Shown here: positions 44,495 through 53,159 of the stretch, one piece after another
Numbering within the stretch: the stretch's first letter is position 1
Layout of the letters: every line of letters starts with the position of its first letter
NCBI GenBank assembly: GCA_964510525.1
Contig: CAZECE010000060.1
Location: 19,118-83,117 of the forward strand
Origin: CAZECE01 sp964510525
GTDB taxonomy: Bacteria; Pseudomonadota; Gammaproteobacteria; Pseudomonadales; JANQJO01
Direction: 5' to 3'
Length of the DNA: 64,000 nt
Translations under genes and position numbers: made by a program
The notes under the pieces: model-generated
Told to the model about the DNA's origin: nothing
Database searches by the model: none
What the model saw: only the letters and a program-made list of their open reading frames with translations

Positions 44495-45337
44495 TTAAAT
44501 AAGTTTTAAAGCTTTGCAAATATCGAGGCTGGGTTGGGCTTTATTCAATGTGTAAAAATGCAAGCCTGGCAGGTTGAGTTCAAGGAGCTGTTCGCACAAA
44601 CGAGCCACGACCTCTAGGCCAAAGTCTTGCAAACTGGCTGCATCATCACCAAAAGCTTGTAAACGTTTTTCCAGCCAGCGGGGAATGTCCGCACCGCAAG
44701 CGCTGGAAAAGCGAGCCAGTTTTTCATAATTGGTGATCGGCATGATGCCAGGTACGATGGGGGCTGTAATCCCAATTTGCTCGGCGCGGTTGAGAAAATC
44801 TACGTAAGCATCGATGTTAAAAAAGTATTGCGTGATGATGCTGTCGGCTCCAGCATCCACTTTTTCTTTTAAATGCATCAAGTCTGATGTCGCGGATTCG
44901 GCTTCGGGGTGAACTTCCGGGTAGCCGGCGACTTCAATAGTGAAATGATCGCCAGTGGTTTCTCGAATATAGGCCACTAAGTCTCGAGCGAACGGCAGTT
45001 CGCCGCGCCCAAAGCCTACGCCAGAAGGTAGGTCTCCTCTCAGAGCCACAATGCGTCGAATACCTTCATCTTGGTAACGGGTTAACAAGTCGTGGATGTC
45101 GGATTTGCTGTCGCCAATGCAAGACAAGTGCGGCGCTGTCGGAACCTGAGTGTGTTTTATGGTGTTCAGAACGGTTTCGACAGTGGGTTGACGCGTCGAG
45201 CCACCCGCCCCATAGGTCACAGAAAAAAATTCCGGTTTCGTCTGCTGGAGTATGAGGCTTTGTTCAGCGGCTAAGTTTTCCCGCCCTTTGTCGGTTTTAG
45301 GGGGAAAAAACTCAAAGCTGATCGGGGGCTGATTCAT
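44495..45337 (-). CDS. metF: methylenetetrahydrofolate reductase
   Basis: A 280-residue flavoprotein that makes methyltetrahydrofolate for methionine synthesis. ISFEFFPPKTDKGRENL holds the catalytic glutamate; SVTYGAGGSTR, IRRIVALRGDLP and DAGADSIITQYFFN are typical FAD and substrate segments. It is the last of metK-ahcY-metF on this strand, a group covering activated-methyl production and recycling. Confidence 0.96.
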   Translation of the reverse strand: MNQPPISFEFFPPKTDKGRENLAAEQSLILQQTKPEFFSVTYGAGGSTRQPTVETVLNTIKHTQVPTAPHLSCIGDSKSDIHDLLTRYQDEGIRRIVALRGDLPSGVGFGRGELPFARDLVAYIRETTGDHFTIEVAGYPEVHPEAESATSDLMHLKEKVDAGADSIITQYFFNIDAYVDFLNRAEQIGITAPIVPGIMPITNYEKLARFSSACGADIPRWLEKRLQAFGDDAASLQDFGLEVVARLCEQLLELNLPGLHFYTLNKAQPSLDICKALKLI

Positions 45338-45408
45338 TGTCTGTTCCTAGTATTGTCGATTCCTAGTACCTGGTTTATCCCTAGGTCTTCAGATGGCAAA
45401 GAGTAGGA

Positions 45409-46821
45409 TTAATACTTGTAAGTGTCGTTTTTAAACGGACCTGCTGCAGGAACGTTAATGTAATCCGCTTGCTCTTGGGTCATTTTGGTAATGACGCCGC
45501 CAAAGCCTTCGACCATGTACTGAGCCACTTCTTCATCGAGAATTTTAGGCAGCACTTCGATGGTGATGTTGGCCGCTTTTTCTGCTTCAGGCAGTTTGGC
45601 AAACTGCTTTTTATACAGATGAATTTGTGCCAACACCTGGTTCGCAAAGGAGCCATCCATGATGCGAGAAGGGTGACCGGTGGCGTTGCCTAGGTTCACC
45701 AGTCGGCCTTCTGAAAGCAGTAACAAATGATCGTCGGTGGCTTTGTTGCGATAGACCTTGTGGACTTGAGGTTTGATTTCTTCCCACTCCCAGTGCTCGC
45801 GCATGTAAGCGGTATCAATTTCATTATCAAAGTGACCAATATTGCACACTACCGCACTGCTTTTCAGGGCTTGCAGAATGTTTTTATCGCACACATCGAC
45901 GTTACCTGTGGTGGTGACGATCATATCGGTGTTTTTTAACAGTTCGGTGTTGATGCCATCGAGTGTGCCAGTGTTGATGCCGTCTTTGTAAGGTGAAACC
46001 ACTTCAAACCCGTCCATGCACGCTTGCATCGCGCAGATTGGGTCAATTTCACTGACTCGAACAATCATGCCTTCTTGGCGTAAGCTTTGCGCAGAACCTT
46101 TGTTGACATCACCATAACCCATGACTAAGGCTTTTTTTCCCGCCAATAAATGATCAATGGCGCGTTTGATACCGTCATTTAAGCTGTGACGACAGCCATA
46201 TTTGTTGTCGTTTTTGGATTTGGTTACCGAATCGTTGACGTTGATCGCCGGGATTTTTAAAGTGCCAGCCGCCATTCTTTCAATCAACCGATGTACGCCT
46301 GTGGTGGTTTCTTCCGTAATGCCGCTGACGTTATCAAGAATTTGCGGATATTTGTCATGAGCCATATTGGTTAGGTCGCCGCCATCATCCAGCAGCATGT
46401 TGGCATCCCAGGGGGTGCCGTTTTTCAAGATGGTTTGCTCAATACACCATTCGGCTTCTTCGTTGGTTTGACCTTTCCAGGCATAGACCGCGATGCCTTT
46501 GGCGGCAATGGCCGCAGCGGCGTGATCTTGAGTGGAGAAAATGTTGCAAGATGACCAGCGAACTTCTGCCCCCAGGTCTACCAGGGTTTCGATCAATACG
46601 GCGGTCTGGATGGTCATATGAATACATCCAATGATTTTCGCGCCAGCCAAAGGCTGACTTGCGGCGTATTTTTTTCGAATGGCCATGAGGGCCGGCATTT
46701 CAGTTTCGGCAATACTGATTTCTCGGCGACCCCAGTCCGCCAAATTAATGTCGGCAACTTTATAGTCGTCGGTTGAGTTTGTGGTTGCGGTGGGTCTGAT
46801 GGCTTCTGCAGTTGCGGTCAT
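45409..46821 (-). CDS. ahcY: S-adenosylhomocysteine hydrolase
   Basis: A 470-residue NAD-dependent enzyme that splits S-adenosylhomocysteine into adenosine and homocysteine. IGCIHMTIQTAVLIETL, SSCNIFSTQDHAAAAIA and NVNDSVTKSKNDNKYGCRHSL-type active-site segments are present, as is the NAD loop VMGYGDVNKGSAQSL and the C-terminal DTYKY. The insert typical of many proteobacterial forms accounts for the length. It lies between metK (72 bases) and metF (71 bases). Confidence 0.97.
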   Translation of the reverse strand: MTATAEAIRPTATTNSTDDYKVADINLADWGRREISIAETEMPALMAIRKKYAASQPLAGAKIIGCIHMTIQTAVLIETLVDLGAEVRWSSCNIFSTQDHAAAAIAAKGIAVYAWKGQTNEEAEWCIEQTILKNGTPWDANMLLDDGGDLTNMAHDKYPQILDNVSGITEETTTGVHRLIERMAAGTLKIPAINVNDSVTKSKNDNKYGCRHSLNDGIKRAIDHLLAGKKALVMGYGDVNKGSAQSLRQEGMIVRVSEIDPICAMQACMDGFEVVSPYKDGINTGTLDGINTELLKNTDMIVTTTGNVDVCDKNILQALKSSAVVCNIGHFDNEIDTAYMREHWEWEEIKPQVHKVYRNKATDDHLLLLSEGRLVNLGNATGHPSRIMDGSFANQVLAQIHLYKKQFAKLPEAEKAANITIEVLPKILDEEVAQYMVEGFGGVITKMTQEQADYINVPAAGPFKNDTYKY

Positions 46822-46893
46822 ACGAAATAATCCTTCATTTAATTTTGTGTGTAGTTTGTGTGTGTATTTGAGCTGTTTGCTTGAGTATTTGAG

Positions 46894-48054
46894 TTACAGT
46901 TTTACCGATGCTTTAAGGGCCTCGACTTTGTCAGTGGCTTCCCAGGTAAAGTTGCTGTCTTCTCGGCCAAAGTGTCCGTAGCTGGCCGTTGGTTGGTAAA
47001 TGGGGCGCTTCAAATTAAGCATTTCAATCAAGCCTTTGGGTCGCAGATCAAAGTGCTCTCGGATCAGCTCAATGATGGTTTCATCTGAGACCTTGCCAGA
47101 ACCAAAGGTATTGATGCTGATGGAGGTTGGCTCGGCAACCCCGATGGCATATGAAACTTGAATTTCACAACGATCCGCTAAGCCGCTGGCAACAATATTT
47201 TTAGCAACATAACGGCACGCATAGGCCGCTGAACGGTCAACCTTCGAGGGATCTTTGCCCGAAAATGCGCCGCCTCCGTGGCGTGCCATGCCGCCATAAG
47301 TATCAACGATGATTTTACGACCTGTTAAGCCGCAGTCGCCCATGGGGCCGCCGATAATGAATTGGCCGGTGGGGTTGATGAAGTAATCGGTCTTGTCGGT
47401 GAGCCATTGCGCCGGCAGAACCGGTTTAATGATTTCTTCCATCACCGCTTCTTCAATCTGTGATTGAGAAATATCGGCCGCGTGTTGCGTGGAGAGGACA
47501 ACGGCATCAATGGAGGCAGGCTGTCCGTTTTCATCGTAACGAAACGTGACTTGGCTTTTGGCGTCAGGGCGCAAAAAGTCTAAGTGTTGTCGGCGCATCT
47601 CGGCTTGTCTTTGCACTAAGCGATGCGAGTAGGTGATAGGCGCGGGCATGAATACATCGGTTTCATTGGTGGCATAACCAAACATCAAGCCTTGGTCGCC
47701 GGCCCCTTGTTCTTTTTCCGTATTTTCATCAACGCCCATCGCGATATCTGGGGATTGTTTGCCAATGGCATTCAGAACCGCGCAAGAGTTACCATCAAAG
47801 CCCATCTCCGAGCTGGTGTAGCCAATTTCACAGACGACTTCGCGCGCTAATTTGTCGAGGTCGACCCAAGCGGTGGTACTCACTTCGCCGGCAATCACCA
47901 CCATGCCGGTCTTGACCAGGGTTTCACAGGCCACGCGGGCTTGAGGGTCCTGTTCTAATATGGCATCTAACACTGCGTCTGAAATTTGATCCGCAATTTT
48001 GTCGGGGTGACCTTCTGAAACCGATTCGGAGGTGAAAAGACTGTACTCACTCAT
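46894..48054 (-). CDS. metK: methionine adenosyltransferase
   Basis: A 386-residue enzyme that makes S-adenosylmethionine from methionine and ATP. TSESVSEGHPDKIADQISDA binds ATP and metal, GAGDQGLMFGYA and GGGAFSGKDPSKVDRSAAY are the two signature motifs. No SAM-type riboswitch pattern is recognisable in the upstream 200 bases. The gene is divergent from tkt. Confidence 0.98.
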   Translation of the reverse strand: MSEYSLFTSESVSEGHPDKIADQISDAVLDAILEQDPQARVACETLVKTGMVVIAGEVSTTAWVDLDKLAREVVCEIGYTSSEMGFDGNSCAVLNAIGKQSPDIAMGVDENTEKEQGAGDQGLMFGYATNETDVFMPAPITYSHRLVQRQAEMRRQHLDFLRPDAKSQVTFRYDENGQPASIDAVVLSTQHAADISQSQIEEAVMEEIIKPVLPAQWLTDKTDYFINPTGQFIIGGPMGDCGLTGRKIIVDTYGGMARHGGGAFSGKDPSKVDRSAAYACRYVAKNIVASGLADRCEIQVSYAIGVAEPTSISINTFGSGKVSDETIIELIREHFDLRPKGLIEMLNLKRPIYQPTASYGHFGREDSNFTWEATDKVEALKASVKL

Positions 48055-48319
48055 TTGGCTAACTTCCTTAAAACAACAACCCAGTTGGCGTTAAACAATA
48101 ATTCAAGCGCTAAACAACAATCCAAAAGGCTGTCTGTGCAGGTGAATTGAGATGTTTTCCGATAATCCATTGAAAAACGGCGAGTATGATACGGGTTTTC
48201 ATTGTAAAATGCAGCACAAACAACAGCACCCACTGGATAAATAAACACAATGTTTGTTTTTTCTAGGCAGCTGTCGCAATTGGAGTGAATTTGGAGTGAA
48301 TAATGGGAGTGAAAAGTTG

Positions 48320-50335
48320 ATGAAAGTGACGCCACAAACCTTGGCTAACGCAATTCGAGTGTTAAGTGTCGACGCGGTTCAAAAAGCCAATTCGGGTCAC
48401 CCGGGCGCTCCGATGGGCATGGCGGACATTGCAGAAGTTTTGTGGCGAGACTATTTGCAACACAACCCAAACAGCCCAGACTGGGCTAATCGCGACCGCT
48501 TTGTGCTCTCGAATGGCCATGGGTCCATGTTGATCTATGCGTTGTTGCACTTAACTGGTTACGACCTCTCAATAGAGGACCTAAAAAACTTTCGGCAGCT
48601 TGGTTCCAAGACAGCCGGGCATCCTGAATACGGTATTACGCCGGGGGTCGAGACCACCACAGGGCCTTTGGGTCAGGGGTTTGCTAATGCGGTGGGCATG
48701 GCGTTAGCGGAACGTTCCATGGCTGCTGAGTTCAATCAGCCCGATTTTCCGATTGTGAATCATCATACCTATGTCTTTGTGGGTGACGGTTGTTTGATGG
48801 AAGGCATCTCCCACGAAGCGGCCTCATTAGCGGGGACTCAGCGGTTGGGCAAACTGATCGCTTTTTATGATGATAACGGCATCTCCATTGATGGCCAGGT
48901 TCAAGGTTGGTTTGCGGATGACACACCAAAGCGTTTCGAAGCCTATGGCTGGCAGGTCATTCCAAATGTCGATGGCCATGATCGTGAGGCTTTAACAAAA
49001 GCCATCGAGTTAGCACAATATGAAACCGGTAAGCCCAGTTTGATTTGTTGCAAAACCGTGATTGGTTGTGGCTCACCAAACCAAAAAGGTACGGCGGACA
49101 TTCACGGCAAGCCCTTAGGGGATGATGAGATTGCCGCCACTCGAAACGCTCTGGGCTGGACGGCGGCTCCTTTTGAAATACCTGAAGACGTTCAAGCGGC
49201 TTGGGATGCGCGTGAAGCCGGGGCCGAACGTGAGGCCACTTGGCAAACTCTGTTCGAAGACTATCAAGCGGCTCATCCTGATTTAGCGGCGGCTTTTTTG
49301 CGTCGCAAAACCGGGGCTTTGCCGGAAGATTGGTCTGAAACCGTGGGCGCATTAACGGCCGAGTTGCTCAGCCAGGAAAAGCCCGTAGCCACTCGAAAAG
49401 CATCTGAGTTGTGTTTGAACGTGCTTGGACCTCGAGTGCCTGAGTTGTTGGGCGGTTCGGCGGATTTAACGGGCTCTAACAACACTAAATGGAAAGCAGC
49501 TGAAATGCAGTCAGCTGAGCACCCATCAGGTCGGTACCTTTATTACGGGGTTCGAGAGTTCGGTATGACGGCCATCATGAATGGTATGGCGCTCTATAAA
49601 GGCTTTATTCCGTTTGGTGGGACGTTTTTGGTCTTTATGGACTATGCGCGCAACGCTGTCCGGTTAGCGGCGCTGATGAAGCAAAAAGTGGTGATGGTCT
49701 ATACCCATGACTCCATTGGTTTGGGGGAAGATGGCCCAACGCATCAGCCCATTGAGCACTTGGCCAGTTTGCGTTTGATGCCAAATCTTAATGTCTGGCG
49801 GCCCGCGGATGCGTTGGAAACCGCCGTGGCTTGGCAAAAGTCCATTGAAAATCAAGGCCCTTCGGCGCTGGTGTTAACGAGGCAAGGTTTGCCACCCTTG
49901 GGTAAAGAGGTTGCTCGTGTAAAGTCGATTGCTCGTGGTGGGTATATATTGGATGGCTGTGCCGAGGAGCCTGAATTAATCCTGTTGGCAACGGGCTCAG
50001 AGGTTCAGTTGGCCATTGAGGCCAAAGCCTTGCTGTTGAAAAGTGATGCCAGGCGTCAGATTCAAGTCGTGTCCATGCCATCAACCGAGGTATTTGAGCA
50101 GCAAGAAGCCAGTTACCGCGAACAGGTATTGCCGTCTCATGTGACAGCGCGGATTGCCATTGAAGCAGGGGCCACGGGGTTGTGGCGGCAGTATGTGGGG
50201 CTGGAAGGTGAAGTCATTGGCTTGGATTGTTTTGGTGAATCGGCGCCTGCTAAGGCTTTATTCGAACATTTTGGCCTGACAGCGGAGAGTGTGGTTGCGG
50301 TAGCCGAGCGGCTCTTGGTACGATTGGGCGCTTAA
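48320..50335 (+). CDS. tkt: transketolase
   Basis: A 671-residue thiamine-diphosphate enzyme of the pentose phosphate pathway. It begins KVTPQTLANAIRVLSVDAVQ, has SGHPGAPMGMADIAEVLW, the thiamine motif GDGCLMEGISHEAASLAG..NGISIDG, and ETFGMTAI-like region VREFGMTAIMNGMALY. ATG 48320 gives the family start; the frame is open 66 bases further upstream. It leads tkt-epd-pgk-fba, all on one strand. Confidence 0.97.
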   Translation: MKVTPQTLANAIRVLSVDAVQKANSGHPGAPMGMADIAEVLWRDYLQHNPNSPDWANRDRFVLSNGHGSMLIYALLHLTGYDLSIEDLKNFRQLGSKTAGHPEYGITPGVETTTGPLGQGFANAVGMALAERSMAAEFNQPDFPIVNHHTYVFVGDGCLMEGISHEAASLAGTQRLGKLIAFYDDNGISIDGQVQGWFADDTPKRFEAYGWQVIPNVDGHDREALTKAIELAQYETGKPSLICCKTVIGCGSPNQKGTADIHGKPLGDDEIAATRNALGWTAAPFEIPEDVQAAWDAREAGAEREATWQTLFEDYQAAHPDLAAAFLRRKTGALPEDWSETVGALTAELLSQEKPVATRKASELCLNVLGPRVPELLGGSADLTGSNNTKWKAAEMQSAEHPSGRYLYYGVREFGMTAIMNGMALYKGFIPFGGTFLVFMDYARNAVRLAALMKQKVVMVYTHDSIGLGEDGPTHQPIEHLASLRLMPNLNVWRPADALETAVAWQKSIENQGPSALVLTRQGLPPLGKEVARVKSIARGGYILDGCAEEPELILLATGSEVQLAIEAKALLLKSDARRQIQVVSMPSTEVFEQQEASYREQVLPSHVTARIAIEAGATGLWRQYVGLEGEVIGLDCFGESAPAKALFEHFGLTAESVVAVAERLLVRLGA

Positions 50336-50398
50336 TAATAATTCAATTGATAACAGAGGCTCGGTGATTTTAACTGAGCGAATGATTAGGGCGCAGTG

Positions 50399-51487
50399 AT
50401 GCCAGTACGAGTGGCAATTAATGGCTTTGGCCGAATTGGACGGGCATTGTATCGGGCTTGGTTTCAACGCCACTTATCGGCCTATTCAGGTGTGGAAATC
50501 GTTGCGGTCAATGATGTTGAATCGCCCGAACAGCTGGCTTATTTGCTTCAGCACGACAGCGTTTACCGTCGTTTTTTACCCCATATAAAGTATGAAGAAC
50601 AGCACCAGCAATTGCGGGTTGCCCAGTATTGTTTACCTATTACGTGTCATCGGGACATTCCGGCCGAGCACTGGGCTCAGTTGGGTGTGGATTGGGTGGT
50701 GGATGCGTCCGGGGCTTATCGAGCTCAAGATCGGATGAGATTGCATGTGGCTTCGGGTGCCAAGCGAGTATTAATCACGGCCCCGACTGAAGCGGCGGAT
50801 GTGACTGTGGTGGCAGGCGTAAATGACGATCAATTTCAAAACCAGACCTATGTCTCAGCCGCTTCTTGCACGACTCAAGCCATGGCGGCCGTCTTGCAGC
50901 CCTTACTTTCTGATCGATCGTTATCAGAGTCATTGTCAGGAATTGAGTCAGGTGTTGAGTCAGGTGTTGAAATTGAATCCGTGATGATGACCGAAATACA
51001 TGCCAGCACCCTGGATCAACCGGTTTTGGATACCGTGCACCAAAACCCGGTTCGCGGCCGAGCTGGAGCGTTTAACATGGTACCCACCTTAACCACGGGT
51101 GATCGTGCCATTGGTCAGGTGTTGCCAGAGCTGGCAGGTAAGGTTAAGGGCTATTCGATGCGTGTGCCTGTCCCTAATGGGGCCTGTTTGGATTTAACCA
51201 TTGCGTTGTCAAAACCCGTGACTGAAGAACACATCAAGGCTCTGTTTCAATCTGCAGCTGAGCAACCCAATGCGATTTTAGGTGTTACAGAGCATCCTTT
51301 TGTGTCCAGTGATGTCACTGAGTCGAACTTGTCGGCGGTGATTGATTTGAATCACGTTCGAGTCAATGGTCGTCAATTACAGTTGTTGGCTTGGTACGAC
51401 AATGAGTGGGGCTATGTGTCACGTGTGCTGGATTTTTTAAAAGCGCAAGTGGTGCCCGATCCCACTATAGAGCAAAGACCTATTTGA
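50399..51487 (+). CDS. epd: erythrose-4-phosphate/glyceraldehyde-3-phosphate dehydrogenase family (Epd-like)
   Basis: A 362-residue NAD-dependent dehydrogenase: VRVAINGFGRIGRALYRAW binds NAD, the catalytic cysteine is in SAASCTTQ, and EIHASTLDQPVLDTVH carries the histidine region. Position between tkt and pgk and the TLDQPVLD segment favour Epd (vitamin B6 pathway) over glycolytic Gap. Two usually invariant asparagines around the cysteine (SNASCTTN) are Ala and Gln here, so substrate or rate may differ. A short insert with an ESGVESGVE repeat follows residue 175. ATG 50399 fits the ribosome site better than GTG 50396. Confidence 0.85.
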   Translation: MPVRVAINGFGRIGRALYRAWFQRHLSAYSGVEIVAVNDVESPEQLAYLLQHDSVYRRFLPHIKYEEQHQQLRVAQYCLPITCHRDIPAEHWAQLGVDWVVDASGAYRAQDRMRLHVASGAKRVLITAPTEAADVTVVAGVNDDQFQNQTYVSAASCTTQAMAAVLQPLLSDRSLSESLSGIESGVESGVEIESVMMTEIHASTLDQPVLDTVHQNPVRGRAGAFNMVPTLTTGDRAIGQVLPELAGKVKGYSMRVPVPNGACLDLTIALSKPVTEEHIKALFQSAAEQPNAILGVTEHPFVSSDVTESNLSAVIDLNHVRVNGRQLQLLAWYDNEWGYVSRVLDFLKAQVVPDPTIEQRPI

Positions 51488-51552
51488 TAAAACTAAGATC
51501 CATTTGATAGACCGAAGACCTCTTTAATGATTTCAGCAGGAGTAATAAGTTT

Positions 51553-52710
51553 ATGAAAATCATGCAAGACATCGATCTGAAACAAAAGCGCGTCATGATC
51601 CGCTCGGATTTAAACGTGCCATTAAATGCAGAAGGTCAAATCACCGACGATGCGCGCATTAGAGCAGCGTTACCTGCGTATCAGCAAGCACTCAAAGCCG
51701 GTGCGGCTGTGTTGGTGCTGTCGCATTTAGGGCGACCGGTGGAAGGCGAATACGATGCGCAATTCTCATTGGCGCCGGTTGCACAACACTTAGAAGGCTT
51801 GTTGGGTCAGTCGGTGCGCTTGGAAAAAGAGTGGCTGGCGGGCGTTGATGTTCAGCCGGGTGAGATTGTTCTCTGTGAAAATGTACGCTTTAATGTTGGT
51901 GAGAAAAAGAATAACGCGGACTTGGCCAAAAAAATGGCGACCCTGTGTGATGTGTTTGTGATGGATGCCTTTGGCACAGCGCATCGTAAGCAGGCTTCTA
52001 CCTATGGGGTTGCAGAGTATGCAGCAGAGGCGTGCATGGGGCCTTTGTTGGGTGCGGAAGTGCAAGCGCTGCAAAAAGTCTTGGGCGATCCTGAGCGTCC
52101 ATTATTGGCCATTGTCGGTGGTGCCAAGGTTTCTTCTAAGTTGGCTGTGTTAGAATCTTTGGCTGATAAAGTGGATCAACTCATCGTGGGAGGCGGTATT
52201 GCCAATACCTTTATCGCCGCATCTGGGTATGGTGTGGGAGCTTCTTTGTGCGAAGCCGATTTGATTGAGACTGCAAAACGCATTCAAGCGAAAACCGATA
52301 TTCCATTACCCGAGGATGTGGTTGTGGCGAAAACCTTTGCCGCCGATGCTCCGGCTACGGTGAAAGCCTTGTCAGAGGTGGCGGAAGACGACATGATCTT
52401 GGATATTGGCCCGAAAGCGGCCAAGGCATTTGCCGAGCGCGTTAAAGCCGCTAAAACCGTTGTGTGGAATGGCCCTGTTGGAGTGTTTGAGTTTGACGCC
52501 TTTTCTGGAGGCACGCGCGCATTGGCACAAGCGGTTGCAGAGTCTCCCGCCTTTTCTGTCGCTGGTGGAGGTGATACCATCGCTGCGATTAATGCGTTTG
52601 AAGTAGATAGCCAAGTGGATTACATCTCTACCGGTGGTGGCGCGTTTTTGGAATTCTTGGAAGGTAAACAGTTGCCCGCCTTGGAAGTGTTGGCGCGAAG
52701 AGATCAGTAA
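51553..52710 (+). CDS. pgk: phosphoglycerate kinase
   Basis: A 385-residue glycolytic kinase: RVMIRSDLNVPLN, AAVLVLSHLGRPVEGE, GEIVLCENVRFNVGEKKN, AIVGGAKVSSKLAVLESL and the C-terminal nucleotide loop VAGGGDTIAAI. The stop codon falls inside the first copy of the 112-bp repeat region's left border, so the repeats begin immediately after the gene. It is followed by fba after 449 bases. Confidence 0.98.
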   Translation: MKIMQDIDLKQKRVMIRSDLNVPLNAEGQITDDARIRAALPAYQQALKAGAAVLVLSHLGRPVEGEYDAQFSLAPVAQHLEGLLGQSVRLEKEWLAGVDVQPGEIVLCENVRFNVGEKKNNADLAKKMATLCDVFVMDAFGTAHRKQASTYGVAEYAAEACMGPLLGAEVQALQKVLGDPERPLLAIVGGAKVSSKLAVLESLADKVDQLIVGGGIANTFIAASGYGVGASLCEADLIETAKRIQAKTDIPLPEDVVVAKTFAADAPATVKALSEVAEDDMILDIGPKAAKAFAERVKAAKTVVWNGPVGVFEFDAFSGGTRALAQAVAESPAFSVAGGGDTIAAINAFEVDSQVDYISTGGGAFLEFLEGKQLPALEVLARRDQ

Positions 52711-52713
52711 GAA

Positions 52714-52825
52714 CGTAACCCCAAACTTGATTTGGGGTCCAGGGTAGGAGGCACAGAGCAGAGTTTTTCTGTGATCTTAGCTGGGAGCACTGACCCCTGG
52801 ATTCCAGATCAAGTCTGGAATGACG
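52714..52825. repeat. structured intergenic repeat, copy 1
   Basis: A 112-bp unit whose ends are near-complementary (CGT..CCCCAAACTTGA at the left; the right end, read on the other strand, gives CGTCATTCCAGACTTGA). Inside are hairpins CCCCAAA-CTTGA-TTTGGGG (52719-52737), CACAGA-10 bases-TCTGTG, and ATTCCAGA-TCAAG-TCTGGAAT (52801-52821). No transposase is encoded. It looks like a small non-autonomous element or an extragenic palindromic repeat. Similarity to the next copy extends to 52706-52834. Confidence 0.8.
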
Positions 52826-52879
52826 GTAGGTAGTGCAGAATGACGGCAGTGTAGTAAGTAGTAAAGGATTAAGTAAGAA

Positions 52880-52991
52880 CGTCACCCCAAACTTGATTTG
52901 GGGTCCAGGATAGGAGGCACAGAGTAGAGTTTTTCTGTGATCTTAGTTGGGAGCACTGACCCCTGGATTCCAGATCAAGTCTGGAATGACG
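52880..52991. repeat. structured intergenic repeat, copy 2
   Basis: Nearly identical to copy 1, in the same orientation, 166 bases downstream; extended similarity covers 52872-53000. The three hairpins are preserved. Between copies 1 and 2 is a 37-base spacer containing a partial echo of the repeat end (AGAATGACGGCAG). Confidence 0.8.
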
Positions 52992-53010
52992 GTAGGTAGT
53001 TCAGTAAGAA

Positions 53011-53123
53011 CGTCACCCCAAACTTGATTTGGGGTCCAGGATAGGAGGCACAGAGTATATTTTTTCTGTGATCTTAGTTGGGAGCACTGAGCCTTTGGAC
53101 TCCAGACCAAGTCTGGAATGACG
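53011..53123. repeat. structured intergenic repeat, copy 3
   Basis: Same orientation, only 19 bases after copy 2 and 36 bases before the fba start. It is more diverged at its right end (CTTTGGACTCCAGACCAAGT), where paired changes largely keep the terminal hairpin. It lies in the probable fba leader and could affect its expression. The whole 52711-53159 gap has no gene besides these copies. Confidence 0.8.
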
Positions 53124-53159
53124 TGAAGAATTCATTAAAAAGCAGTTGAGGAGAAAGAT

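Noticed and set aside
48055..48319. SAM riboswitch upstream of metK (and at ahcY and metF)
   Set aside because: No recognisable SAM or SAH aptamer helices or conserved loops were found in the leaders.
52714..53123. CRISPR-like array
   Set aside because: Only three long units of 112-113 bp with unequal spacers (54 and 19 bases between elements) and no cas genes; structure fits an interspersed element.
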